A stretch of DNA of 64,000 bases from Ignavibacteriales bacterium (GTDB taxonomy: Bacteria; Bacteroidota; Ignavibacteria; Ignavibacteriales; Ignavibacteriaceae). The position numbers were made by a program, and so were the translations under genes. Below the pieces are notes generated by a model, which saw only the letters and a program-made list of their open reading frames with translations, did not search any database and was not told the origin of the DNA. How positions within the stretch are numbered: position 1 is the first letter of the stretch; each line of letters starts with the position of its first letter. This document shows, one piece after another, positions 1 through 8,171 of the stretch. The stretch spans positions 310,001-374,000 of the forward strand of contig JADJEI010000013.1 in NCBI GenBank assembly GCA_016709155.1, in the 5' to 3' direction.

Positions 1-1062
1 ATTGATATGAACACAATAGTTCTGCTGTTAGCGATGATGATAATTAATGCTAACCTTCGAATGTCCGGTTTTTTTGGAATTATCGCCGACAAAGTTGTAC
101 AAATCTCACGCACTCAAAATGATCTTCTAATTATAATAATTTTTACTTCCGGCATTCTATCTGCACTCTTTTTAAATGATACAATAGTCTTAATGTTCAC
201 TCCGCTATTGTTAGAAATTACAAGGAGGGGTGATATAAATCCAATTCCATTTTTAATAGCGCTGGCAACTTCAGCAAATATTGGATCAGCGGCTACTATA
301 ATTGGTAATCCACAAAACATGCTTATCGGAATCAGCTCAGGAATTGATTTCAGGACTTTTGCATTTTATCTAACTCCAATCTCAATAATCGGGTTGATGG
401 TCGCCTTGATCGTAATAAAAATTATTTACCGAAAATCTATCCGATCGAATAAGATTAATTTTTTAAAACATAAACCAGCCAAACCATACAAACCACTTCT
501 GTATAAAAGTATCATAGCTTCAGTATTAATGTTGATAGCTCTAAATATTGGAATGTCAATTACTCTTGCAGCTATTGGTGGGGCTTCATTGCTGTTAATT
601 ACACGAAGACTTAAACCTGAAAGAGTTTTTAGAGAAATTGACTGGACACTTTTAGTATTTTTTGCATCACTTTTTATAGTTACTCATTCGATTGAAACTA
701 CCAGATTATCTGAAGAGATTTTCAGCTCAAATGTAGTTTGGATAACAAATGATTTATGGCGTTTTTCCGGAAGCGCTATGCTGCTAAGTAATTTGGTTTC
801 GAATGTTCCGGCAGTACTTCTTTTCAAACCAATTATTAAAATGATGAATAATCCTCAAATAGCATGGTTAGTTTTGTCTATGGCAACGACATTTGCTGGA
901 AATTTAACATTGATAGGTTCTGTGGCGAATCTTATAGTTGCCGAATCAGCGAAGAAGGAGGGAGTTAAGCTATCTTTTAAGGAATATTTAAAAGCAGGTA
1001 TTCCTATCACTATAGCAACCGTTATTTTGGGTGTAATTTGGTTCTTGATCATCTCCGGATGA
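1..1062 (+). CDS. ArsB/NhaD/CitMHS-type anion permease (5' end outside window)
   Basis: Polytopic inner-membrane permease of the ion-transporter superfamily that includes ArsB, NhaD and citrate/sulfate carriers. The reading frame is already open at base 1 and the first Met at base 7 sits in what looks like a membrane helix (TIVLLLAMMIINANLRMSGF), so the true start lies upstream. Two pseudo-repeats are visible. The first has NDTIVLMFTPLLLEITRR and SANIGSAATIIGNPQNML; the second has SNLVSNVPAVLLF and GNLTLIGSVANLIVAESAKK. Both carry the Asn/Gly-rich re-entrant signature of the superfamily. About ten hydrophobic segments are present. Substrate cannot be told from sequence; arsenite, dicarboxylate or Na+/H+ exchange are all possible. 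Confidence 0.85.
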   Translation: MDMNTIVLLLAMMIINANLRMSGFFGIIADKVVQISRTQNDLLIIIIFTSGILSALFLNDTIVLMFTPLLLEITRRGDINPIPFLIALATSANIGSAATIIGNPQNMLIGISSGIDFRTFAFYLTPISIIGLMVALIVIKIIYRKSIRSNKINFLKHKPAKPYKPLLYKSIIASVLMLIALNIGMSITLAAIGGASLLLITRRLKPERVFREIDWTLLVFFASLFIVTHSIETTRLSEEIFSSNVVWITNDLWRFSGSAMLLSNLVSNVPAVLLFKPIIKMMNNPQIAWLVLSMATTFAGNLTLIGSVANLIVAESAKKEGVKLSFKEYLKAGIPITIATVILGVIWFLIISG

Positions 1063-1098
1063 ACGCTTGAAATAATAACTAAATATATTTTTATTTAA

Positions 1099-1215
1099 TT
1101 ATTTTTTATGAAATCCATTTTTATCCTCAGAGCCAAACGGGGATCGAAAAATCCCAATTCCAACAAGAAGATAAATCAGGATAACCAATAAGATCAAATA
1201 AAATAGATTAATCAT
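1099..1215 (-). CDS. 38-residue single-pass membrane peptide
   Basis: A very short open frame encoding one hydrophobic segment (residues about 3-23, LFYLILLVILIYLLVGIGIF) followed by a polar tail ending in GFHKK. It is supported by a strong Shine-Dalgarno AAGGAG five bases before the ATG, better than most starts in this window, and by a typical 'positive/short tail' membrane-peptide layout. It lies alone between the permease and the deoxyhypusine synthase-like gene. Function unknown; small subunit or stress peptide roles are only guesses. It could be spurious, but the ribosome site argues against that. Confidence 0.55.
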   Translation of the reverse strand: MINLFYLILLVILIYLLVGIGIFRSPFGSEDKNGFHKK

Positions 1216-1345
1216 ATTCTCCTTCAAAGAATAGATATTATTAATATGACACTTATCGGAAAATTATTAGAGAATTTTTTAGAAAATTGTCTTGAAGCGG
1301 TCTTTTTGAAAAGATTTTATATTGAAATGAGGTAGAAATGCAGAA

Positions 1346-1474
1346 GAGGCTTTCTCAAAAGTGTCATTCTGTGGCGATGCCATCGGAATCTAATGCTTCC
1401 ATTCTGTTTAATATTTACAAGCTGATCCCGATGTATAGGACAGGATGACAAAAACTGACTTTTGAGACAGCCTC
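1346..1474. repeat. Dispersed imperfect inverted repeat, about 129 bp
   Basis: The ends GAGGCTTTCTCAAAAGT (1346-1362) and ACTTTTGAGACAGCCTC (1458-1474) are reverse complements with one mismatch. Both arms continue inward with a GTCATYCTG block. No reading frame is present. The structure resembles a non-autonomous MITE-like or REP-type element lying between the 38-residue membrane peptide and the deoxyhypusine synthase-like gene, and it may also act as a hairpin downstream of the latter. Confidence 0.6.
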
Positions 1475-1489
1475 CTCAAGTCTAATTGA

Positions 1490-2536
1490 TTATTTTGCAG
1501 CGATTATTTCGTTGGCAAATAATTTTTGAAATTCTTTTGGTTTTCTTTCTTTCCAACTTCCTTTATGATAAGCATACCCGGCAATCAACGGAAGAGCAAT
1601 AGTTGCCTCTGCATAAACCATTTGTTCAAAAGTGGTAGAAACTTTTCCCCAACTGCTCGCTTCTTTTAAAGTTGAACCGGATAAAGCACCATCTCTTTCA
1701 TCAGCAACAGTGATTTGAACGGCATATTTGTGCATCTGTGCATCTTCCTGTAGAATATCTGCGGCAACAACAATGTCTTGCGTGAAGTTTTTAGGAACCC
1801 CGCCCCCAACCATGAATATCCCGGTCTCCCTGCAATTTAATTTTATTTTTGTCAGTTCAAGAAAATCTTTTGCAGAGTCAACAGAGACATGTTTATCGGG
1901 ATTATTTGTTTGATGCATGATAAATCCGAACCCGGCAGAACAGTCAGAAAAAGCAGGAACAAATATGGGAACATTCTTTTTATAAGCTGCGTAGATAACC
2001 GAGTCATCTACTTTTGGTCCGCCATTCATTTCAAGATATCTGCCAAACTCATAAAGAAATTCTCTAGAGGAATAGGGCTTTGGATCCATTGTATCGAAAA
2101 TTTTTCCACAAGTTTCGTCGCAAACTCTTAGCTCATCTTCATCAATAAAAGTATCGTAGATTCTATCAATATGAAGGTCTCGCATTTCATTATCATCAAC
2201 AAACGGAGAACCAATGTAGTGCTTAAATCCAAGTGCTTCAAAGAAATCCTGATCAACCATAATTGCACCTGTCGAAACGATTGCATCAACCATGTTATTC
2301 ATAATTAAATCATAAACAATTTTTTTCAAACCTGCACTGAATAAACTTCCGGCAAGTGTGAGAATGATCCCGCAGTCTTTATCTTTTTGCATCATATCAA
2401 AAATTTTTGCTGCACGGTTCAAATCGCGTGAAGAAAAAGCCATGTATTCCATTGCATCAACTAATGGCACTACATTATGTTTTTTAATATCTATGTGTCT
2501 GATAACATCTTTTAAATAATCTTTTTTCGTTGACAT
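1490..2536 (-). CDS. Deoxyhypusine synthase-like protein
   Basis: 348 residues with full-length similarity to the deoxyhypusine synthase family, NAD-dependent enzymes that transfer the aminobutyl group of spermidine. The family signature is clear: SAGLKKIVYDLI, STGAIMVDQDFFEALG, PIFVPAFSDCSAGFGF, FMVGGGVPKNFTQDI and the SSWGKVS segment, whose Lys (about 298) aligns with the catalytic lysine. Start chosen at 2536 because AAGGAG lies seven bases upstream; an upstream in-frame codon at 2587 lacks such a site. Bacteria have no eIF5A, so the acceptor must be something else; bacterial relatives are linked to polyamine (homospermidine-type or agmatine) chemistry. That role is inference. No polyamine gene is adjacent. 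Confidence 0.85.
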   Translation of the reverse strand: MSTKKDYLKDVIRHIDIKKHNVVPLVDAMEYMAFSSRDLNRAAKIFDMMQKDKDCGIILTLAGSLFSAGLKKIVYDLIMNNMVDAIVSTGAIMVDQDFFEALGFKHYIGSPFVDDNEMRDLHIDRIYDTFIDEDELRVCDETCGKIFDTMDPKPYSSREFLYEFGRYLEMNGGPKVDDSVIYAAYKKNVPIFVPAFSDCSAGFGFIMHQTNNPDKHVSVDSAKDFLELTKIKLNCRETGIFMVGGGVPKNFTQDIVVAADILQEDAQMHKYAVQITVADERDGALSGSTLKEASSWGKVSTTFEQMVYAEATIALPLIAGYAYHKGSWKERKPKEFQKLFANEIIAAK

Positions 2537-2614
2537 TTTATACTCCTTCTTTTTTCTTTCAAATATAAATAATCTTTGATAAATCAAAGTATGTTAGTGG
2601 AAAACATTTTTCCG

Positions 2615-3652
2615 TCAGAAAAATAATTTGGCAAATTTTAACACACCCTGTTTCCATGGAACACGATGGGAAATACCGCTTGTGTTTTCAAATTCGTTAA
2701 GATGTTCTAAATACCATTTGTAGTTTCTGACTAATGCATCTTTGTTTGAGAATTTTGGTTTAAAGCCGAGTTTTTTTTCTGCTTTTTCAATTGAAACGAA
2801 GGAATCTTTTGAGGCAGTTTCATAAACCCACTTATATAGCGGCGAAAGTTTCAGCGCTTCCAAAATTCTTAGCAGCCAGATAATAGGTGTTTCGGGCAGT
2901 CCAACAATCTTTTTACCGTAACCGGTATAGTCCAAAACTGCCTGATAATCTTCACGCATAGTAGTGAATTGTTTTGCTCCAATATTAAAAGTATCATTTA
3001 CTATTTTTTCATCGAGTTTACAACACAAATAAATTGCCTCGCAAAGATCCTCCACGTCCAACAATTGATATTTATTTTTACCGCTGCCTATCATTGGGAA
3101 GCCGCGTTTATCTTTCGCCCAATCATAAAACAAAGCAAACACACCCAATCTTTCGGGTCCGATAAATGATTTGGGACGTATAATAGGGACACACATTCCC
3201 TCTTCTCGTTTTTTCAAACATTCTTCCTCTGCCAAAATCTTAGCTTTGCCATAGTGTCCAACTCCATCAAGTTTATCGTATTCAAACAAAGGGTGGTGAT
3301 CAGGAATTCCATAAACAGCAGTAGAGGAAATGTGAATAAATCTTTTAACATTATTTTTTTGTGCTTGTTTCAGGAGTAATCGGGTTCCCTCAACATCCGT
3401 TGTAAAAATTTCATCAGCAGTATAAAGTGGAAGAGCAGCAGCAGTGTGAATCACTATGTCAATATTTTTTAATGATTTTGAAACTATCGTTTCATCACGA
3501 ATATCACCTGTAATGATTTCTACTTTGTCATTCATGTCCTTATAATTAAAAGGAACAATATCGAGTGATACTATTTCATGCCCTTGATTATGCAAATAGC
3601 GGACGAGATTTATACCAAGAAAACCGGCTCCGCCTGTAATTAAAAATTTCAT
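2615..3652 (-). CDS. NAD-dependent epimerase/dehydratase (extended SDR)
   Basis: 345 residues. The Rossmann nucleotide site TGGAGFLG is at residues 7-14, the substrate-binding/Ser segment HISSTAVYG near 107-115, and the catalytic YGKAK (YxxxK) near 134. A long C-terminal part includes RPKSFIGPERLG. This is the extended short-chain dehydrogenase class that acts on nucleotide sugars, sterols or similar. It lies 78 bases downstream of, and on the opposite side from, the DHS-like start, and divergently from the TonB-like gene. The C-terminal LPETPIIWLLRILEALKLSPLYKW is membrane-friendly, suggesting a lipid or membrane-bound substrate. Exact substrate unknown. Confidence 0.85.
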   Translation of the reverse strand: MKFLITGGAGFLGINLVRYLHNQGHEIVSLDIVPFNYKDMNDKVEIITGDIRDETIVSKSLKNIDIVIHTAAALPLYTADEIFTTDVEGTRLLLKQAQKNNVKRFIHISSTAVYGIPDHHPLFEYDKLDGVGHYGKAKILAEEECLKKREEGMCVPIIRPKSFIGPERLGVFALFYDWAKDKRGFPMIGSGKNKYQLLDVEDLCEAIYLCCKLDEKIVNDTFNIGAKQFTTMREDYQAVLDYTGYGKKIVGLPETPIIWLLRILEALKLSPLYKWVYETASKDSFVSIEKAEKKLGFKPKFSNKDALVRNYKWYLEHLNEFENTSGISHRVPWKQGVLKFAKLFF

Positions 3653-3747
3653 TTTAGCTCCGAGTGATGCGTTGACATTTTAAGTTAATTCTTCTATCTA
3701 ATCTAATTGAGTTGAATTAACCTATTCTTAATCGTAATTTCGATTAA

Positions 3748-4476
3748 ATGAATTTTGAATATTTAAATAACAAAAATAAAAAACTTTATCTGAGTTTAGC
3801 TTTATCTGCTCTGACTCATGTATTTATTTTTTTGTTTTTAGCTTTTTTATTAGGGATAAAAATTAAGAAGCCGATTGTAAACCCCATCTATTTGAATTTC
3901 AGTAACGTTACCGAATACCCTCGGGATGAATATGAAACTACGAAGTCGGAACCGGAGGATTCCAAAAAATTAAAACAGACGAATGAGAACACAAAAGAAT
4001 TAGTTGAACCAATAAAACAAGTACCATTGAACTACCATTTATTTTCTGATTTAGATGCTGATACTTCTGATTTGCAACAAGTATATTTTGAAACTACACT
4101 TGACGTGACGATAAAATATCCCGCTGGGTGGACATTTATTGATCAAAATGTTAAGAATAAATTAGATGGCGTGACATTCTGGTTACTTAATTCAGAAATT
4201 AAACCTCCGCCTTATGTTCATCTCGAAGTACTTGATAAATATTTGTTCAATCCCGCAAGATTTAATGATAGTTTGAAAATCTCTGATTTCTGGATCTATT
4301 ATGCGGAACCGAAGGAACTGGAAGGACAGATAACGCAAGTGCTCTACATTCGTACGGATATTGATGAGGATTTTAGTTTAAAAATTATGGTTAATAATTG
4401 GGAAAATTATAGAAATTTTCAGCCAAAATTGCTTGGAATGTTAAAAACCTTCGATTTTAAGCGATCTCTCTTCTAA
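3748..4476 (+). CDS. Membrane-anchored protein with TonB-like N-terminus and PsbP-like C-terminal region
   Basis: 242 residues. One transmembrane helix at about 14-36 is preceded by the Ser-Ala-x-x-His pattern (LSALTHVFIFLF) that TonB proteins use to contact ExbBD. It is followed by a charged linker rich in Glu/Lys/Pro (45-90). The C-terminal half (VTIKYPAGWTFIDQ, VTFWLLN, LKIMVNNW) resembles the folded PsbP-like domains seen in many Bacteroidota lipoproteins rather than a TonB C-terminal domain. No ExbB/ExbD genes are adjacent. Family not recognised with certainty; the TonB link is inference from the helix motif only. Confidence 0.6.
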   Translation: MNFEYLNNKNKKLYLSLALSALTHVFIFLFLAFLLGIKIKKPIVNPIYLNFSNVTEYPRDEYETTKSEPEDSKKLKQTNENTKELVEPIKQVPLNYHLFSDLDADTSDLQQVYFETTLDVTIKYPAGWTFIDQNVKNKLDGVTFWLLNSEIKPPPYVHLEVLDKYLFNPARFNDSLKISDFWIYYAEPKELEGQITQVLYIRTDIDEDFSLKIMVNNWENYRNFQPKLLGMLKTFDFKRSLF

Positions 4477-4524
4477 CTCTTCTCATCAATTTATAGGCAA
4501 TGAAATGTTTTAGAGTTAATATTC

Positions 4525-4553
4525 TTGACTTTCTACATACATAAAAGTATCTT
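4525..4553 (+). promoter_or_regulatory. Possible sigma-70-type promoter for rplM
   Basis: TTGACT, a 17-base spacer and TATCTT, ending 43 bases before the proposed rplM start. The -35 matches five of six consensus bases and the -10 four of six. Placement right before the ribosomal operon supports it; no other promoter evidence. Confidence 0.4.
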
Positions 4554-4596
4554 TACAAACTTATTTGATAAAATTTATCCAATTTGGAGTGTATTC

Positions 4597-5049
4597 TTGA
4601 AACAAGAAAAATTAACAAGATTTATTACCACTGAAGACGCGAATCGAAAGTGGTACATAGTAGATGCAAAAGATAAAGTCCTTGGTCGTTTGGCTACAGA
4701 AGTTGCCCGAGTTATACGAGGCAAACATAAACCGATTTTTACCCCCAATTTCGACACGGGTGACTTTGTTATTGTAATAAATGCTGCTAGCGTTCGGTTC
4801 ACCGGCAAACGAGAAACTTTGAAATCTTATTTCTGGCATAGCGGTTATCCGGGTGGGCTTAAAAATGCCAAATTGCAGAATGTCCGTGCTACCAATCCAG
4901 AATTTATTATTGAGAATGCCGTTAAAGGAATGTTACCCAAAAATCGTTTGGGTAATAAATTAATTAAAAAGTTAAAGGTTTATGCTGGAGAAGTTCATCC
5001 TCATGCAGCACAGAAACCTGAAGTATTAAGTTTTTCGGAGAAAGTATAA
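4597..5049 (+). CDS. rplM: 50S ribosomal protein L13
   Basis: 150 residues with the L13 core: RKWYIVDAKDKVLGRLATEV, RGKHKPIFTPNFDTGD, RETLKSYFWHSGYPGG and a KGMLPKNRLG segment. It binds early in 50S assembly on 23S rRNA. The start is a TTG at 4597 preceded by GGAG seven bases upstream. This gives the normal family length, whereas an earlier in-frame TTG at 4525 adds 24 residues unlike L13 and overlaps the likely promoter. It is directly followed by rpsI without a gap, the near-universal bacterial rplM-rpsI pair. Confidence 0.95.
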   Translation: MKQEKLTRFITTEDANRKWYIVDAKDKVLGRLATEVARVIRGKHKPIFTPNFDTGDFVIVINAASVRFTGKRETLKSYFWHSGYPGGLKNAKLQNVRATNPEFIIENAVKGMLPKNRLGNKLIKKLKVYAGEVHPHAAQKPEVLSFSEKV

Positions 5050-5436
5050 ATGGCAGATCAAATTTTTATCGGAAGAAGAAAAACTTCTGTAGCACGTGTA
5101 ATATTGAAGAACGGTGAAGGAAAAATCACAGTCAATGGTATCGAATTTGAGAAAGCATTCCCGCAGGAATTAGACAGAGAAGATATTATAGCTCCATTTA
5201 GAGTTACAGAGACACTTGGTCAGTATGACGTTAGAATAAATGTTAATGGAGGCGGCACTACAGGACAGGCTCAAGGTATCAGACTTGGTATTTCGAGAGG
5301 TTTAGTTAGTATAAATCCTGAATATAAACCCCTCCTTAAAGCCGAAGGATTTATGACACGAGATCCAAGAATGGTTGAGCGTAAAAAATACGGACAACCG
5401 AAAGCTCGTAAACGATTCCAGTTCTCTAAGAGATAA
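5050..5436 (+). CDS. rpsI: 30S ribosomal protein S9
   Basis: 128 residues. It begins on the base after the rplM stop codon, so the two are translationally linked. S9 features: the IGRRKTSVARV start, GGGTTGQAQGIRLGISRGL in the middle, and the basic tail (DPRMVERKKYGQPKARKRFQ) ending Phe-Ser-Lys-Arg. The C-terminal Lys-Arg reaches the P-site tRNA anticodon loop in the family. Length and ends are canonical. Confidence 0.97.
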   Translation: MADQIFIGRRKTSVARVILKNGEGKITVNGIEFEKAFPQELDREDIIAPFRVTETLGQYDVRINVNGGGTTGQAQGIRLGISRGLVSINPEYKPLLKAEGFMTRDPRMVERKKYGQPKARKRFQFSKR

Positions 5437-5443
5437 TTACGGA

Positions 5444-5490
5444 GTTCAAGTTCAAGTTCATGTTACTTTTTCTTGAACTTGAACTTGAAC
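5444..5490. repeat. TTGAAC hexamer inverted repeat between rpsI and rpsB
   Basis: A perfect 17-base inverted repeat (5444-5460 and 5474-5490) with a 13-base loop. Each arm is built from tandem GTTCAA/TTGAAC hexamers, and more hexamers follow to 5502. It would fold into a strong hairpin in RNA and could end or attenuate rplM-rpsI transcription, but it has no T-tract directly after. The same hexamer family flanks the four-helix-bundle gene inside the nuo operon at 60996-61030 and 61456-61481. Confidence 0.8.
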
Positions 5491-5536
5491 TTGAACCTGA
5501 ACTTTACCATAAACTTGTACATTTTTTAAACAACAT

Positions 5537-5597
5537 ACTTTCGGATTTACCTCCTGTGCTCCGATGAATCGGGGTGGAAGGCAAAGATGAAGAAAGT
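5537..5597 (+). promoter_or_regulatory. Possible structured leader of rpsB
   Basis: ACTTTC (5537-5542) pairs with GAAAGT (5592-5597). Inside, CTCCGAT pairs with ATCGGGG, and CCTCC faces GGTGG. This gives a long interrupted hairpin ending 23 bases before the rpsB ATG. rpsB transcripts in several phyla are controlled by S2 binding to their own leader, so this is a candidate autoregulatory structure. It may equally be one of the dispersed palindromes common in this genome. Confidence 0.3.
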
Positions 5598-5620
5598 AGC
5601 AGAAAACAACAGGAGACATT

Positions 5621-6457
5621 ATGAAAAAAATTGAGATAACTCAGCTTATCGAAGCTGGAGCGCACTTCGGACATCTTACCCGTCGTTGGAACCCTAAAAT
5701 GAGGAATTACATCTTCATGGAACGAAACGGCATTCACATCATTGACCTTAAACAAACACAATCCTTACTTTACCAGGCGGCTGAAATTTTATCGAAATTT
5801 GTGGCTGACGGTAACAAAGTACTTTTTGTTGGAACTAAAAAACAAGCAAAAGGAATTATTGAATCAGAATCAAGACGCTGCGAAATGAATTGGGTCAGTG
5901 AACGCTGGCTAGGCGGTATGCTTACGAATTTTTCTACAATTAGAAAAAGTGTTAAGCGGTTAACAAATATTGAAAAGCAGGAGATTGACGGAACGTTTGA
6001 TAAAATTACCAAGAAAGAAAGACTCTTTCTTACCAGAGAAAAAGATAAACTGAAAAAAATTCTTCAGGGAGTTGAAACAATGGCTAAACTTCCAGGAGCC
6101 ATTTTTGTCGTTGATATTAAAAAGGAAGCTATTGCTGTTCAGGAAGCAAAAAGATTGAATATTCCGGTCTTTGCTATTGTAGATACAAACTGTGATCCAA
6201 ATGAAGTTGACTATATGATTCCCGCTAATGATGACGCAGTAAAAACAATTGAAATCATTACTCAATTTCTTGCTGATGCAGTTATCGAAGGTGCGGTTAA
6301 AGCAAAAGAACTTAAAGCTGAAGAAGCTGCTGAGAGGGAAAGATTACGAAAGGAAAAAGAAGTAAAAGATTCTGAGGAAAAGAAAAAAATAGCTAAAGCA
6401 AAGTCTGAACCTAAAACCGACGAAAGTGAAGCGACAACCGACTCTACACAATCATAG
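5621..6457 (+). CDS. rpsB: 30S ribosomal protein S2
   Basis: 278 residues. Typical S2 blocks: QLIEAGAHFGHLTRRWNPKM at the start, LFVGTKKQAKGII, WVSERWLGGMLTNFSTIRKS and the DTNCDPNEVDYMIPANDDA segment. AGGAG lies seven bases before the ATG. The last ~45 residues form a Lys/Glu-rich extension (AEEAAERERLRKEKEVKDSE onward) beyond the folded core, longer than in E. coli and probably disordered. It is followed by tsf after 39 bases, the standard rpsB-tsf pair. Confidence 0.97.
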   Translation: MKKIEITQLIEAGAHFGHLTRRWNPKMRNYIFMERNGIHIIDLKQTQSLLYQAAEILSKFVADGNKVLFVGTKKQAKGIIESESRRCEMNWVSERWLGGMLTNFSTIRKSVKRLTNIEKQEIDGTFDKITKKERLFLTREKDKLKKILQGVETMAKLPGAIFVVDIKKEAIAVQEAKRLNIPVFAIVDTNCDPNEVDYMIPANDDAVKTIEIITQFLADAVIEGAVKAKELKAEEAAERERLRKEKEVKDSEEKKKIAKAKSEPKTDESEATTDSTQS

Positions 6458-6496
6458 AATTGATTTTTAAATTTTAATAAAGGGAAAAATATTTAA

Positions 6497-7354
6497 ATGG
6501 AAATTAGTGCAACTCAAGTAAATGAATTGAGAAAAAAAACCGGCGCGGGAATGATGGACTGTAAAAAAGCCCTCACCGAAGCTAATGGTGATATAGAAAA
6601 AGCTATCGAAGTACTTCGTAAAAAAGGTGCTGCCGTAGCTGCTAAACGTGCGGAAAAATCTGCTAATGAAGGAATTATTCTTACTAAAGTTTCGAGCGAT
6701 AAAAAAGAAGGCGTTATTCTGCAGATAAATTGCGAAACGGATTTCGTTGCAAAGAGCGAAGATTTTATTTCCTTCACTAACGCAGTCGTTAATACTGTCT
6801 CTGAATTAAAACCCGAAAATGTTGACACTCTGTTAGAAAAAAGTTCTTTAATCAGCAATGGAATAAATGATCTGCTCGGCAAGGTAGGGGAGAAAATTGA
6901 AATCTCCCGATTCAAAATTGAAACAGCGCCGGATGGTCTAATCGTAGATTATATTCACATGGGCAGCAAGCTCGGTGTATTAGTCAAGTTTGAAAACGCA
7001 CCGGCTGACAACAACGAACTTGCTGTAATAGGCAAAGATATAGCAATGCAAGTGGCTGCAATGAAACCCATCACCACTTACCGCGAAGAAGTGGCTAAAG
7101 ATGTTGTTGAAAAAGAAATAGATATTTATAAAGAACTTGCCCGAAAAGAAGGCAAGCCCGAAAACATGCTTGATAAAATTTCTACCGGCAGATTGAATAA
7201 ATTCTACCAGGAAAATTGTTTATTCGAACAGGCTTTTATTAAAGATAATACAAAAACAGTCGGCTCGCTTATCAAGGACTTTAATTCTAAAAATAATACG
7301 CAAGTTAAACTTTCACTCTTCCACCGGTTCCATCTTGGTGACGAAAGAAAATAA
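6497..7354 (+). CDS. tsf: Elongation factor Ts
   Basis: 285 residues. The N-terminal UBA-like domain is signalled by VNELRKKTGAGMMDCKKALT (about 7-26), followed by KAIEVLRKKGAAVAAKRAEK. The core contains NCETDFVAKSEDF, the segment that contacts EF-Tu to drive GDP release. Length matches the family. It follows rpsB and ends at a strong terminator, so rpsB-tsf form one transcript here. Confidence 0.97.
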   Translation: MEISATQVNELRKKTGAGMMDCKKALTEANGDIEKAIEVLRKKGAAVAAKRAEKSANEGIILTKVSSDKKEGVILQINCETDFVAKSEDFISFTNAVVNTVSELKPENVDTLLEKSSLISNGINDLLGKVGEKIEISRFKIETAPDGLIVDYIHMGSKLGVLVKFENAPADNNELAVIGKDIAMQVAAMKPITTYREEVAKDVVEKEIDIYKELARKEGKPENMLDKISTGRLNKFYQENCLFEQAFIKDNTKTVGSLIKDFNSKNNTQVKLSLFHRFHLGDERK

Positions 7355-7363
7355 TTGATTCTT

Positions 7364-7397
7364 AAAAAGGTCTTAATTTATTTAAGACCTTTTTTTT
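7364..7397 (+). terminator. Intrinsic terminator after tsf
   Basis: A perfect 13-bp stem (AAAAAGGTCTTAA / TTAAGACCTTTTT) with a TTTAT loop runs into a T8 tract. It separates rpsB-tsf from pyrH. Confidence 0.9.
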
Positions 7398-7424
7398 ATA
7401 TTAAAACATAATAAAATAATTTTA

Positions 7425-8138
7425 ATGAAAAATCTTAAGTATAAAAGAGTGCTGCTAAAGCTTAGCGGCGAATCATTATTAGGCGATAAAGGATTCGGCA
7501 TTGATAACAAAATCTTAGAATTCTTCTCCGCAGAAGTATTGAAAGTGCACAAGGCAGGGGTACAATTAGGAATTGTTATTGGGGGAGGAAATATCTATCG
7601 GGGACTATCCGCACACGCTCAGGGAATTGACCGCGCCACCGGTGATCAGATGGGCATGCTGGCAACTATGATAAATTCTCTCGCATTGCAAAATGCCGTT
7701 GAGAATAGAGGCATTCACACAAGATTAATGAGCGCAATTAAAATGGAAGAGATTGCCGAGCCTTACATTCGCAGGAGAGCAATCAGACATCTTGAAAAAG
7801 GCAGGGTTGTTATTCTTGGCGCAGGTACGGGGCATCCATATTTCAGCACCGACACTGCAGCTTCGCTGAGAGCAGTTGAAATTGGTGCAGAAGTTATTGT
7901 AAAAGGCACCCGGGTAAATGGCGTTTATGATTCTGACCCTGAAAAAAATTCCGATGCAATTCAGTTTGAACATATAAGTTATATTGATGTAATTCAGAAA
8001 AACCTCCGCGTGATGGATTTAACTGCGGTTAGTTTATGCCAGGAAAATAAATTGCCGATGATTGTTTTTAATATGGATATACCCGGAAATTTATTGAAAC
8101 TTGTCTTGGGTGAACAAGTCGGAACAATAATAAAATAA
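7425..8138 (+). CDS. pyrH: UMP kinase
   Basis: 237 residues. Converts UMP to UDP; bacterial-type hexameric enzyme of the amino-acid kinase fold. Seen: KRVLLKLSGESL at the N-terminus (phosphate-binding Lys), GIVIGGGNIYRG, DQMGMLATMINSLALQNA, and GTGHPYFSTDTAASLRAVEI in the UMP/ATP site. It has no clear Shine-Dalgarno, as for several genes here. Followed by frr after 33 bases, the common pyrH-frr pairing. Confidence 0.96.
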   Translation: MKNLKYKRVLLKLSGESLLGDKGFGIDNKILEFFSAEVLKVHKAGVQLGIVIGGGNIYRGLSAHAQGIDRATGDQMGMLATMINSLALQNAVENRGIHTRLMSAIKMEEIAEPYIRRRAIRHLEKGRVVILGAGTGHPYFSTDTAASLRAVEIGAEVIVKGTRVNGVYDSDPEKNSDAIQFEHISYIDVIQKNLRVMDLTAVSLCQENKLPMIVFNMDIPGNLLKLVLGEQVGTIIK

Positions 8139-8171
8139 TTTTATAATCTGAAAAAAGTTTAAGGTGCTGCA

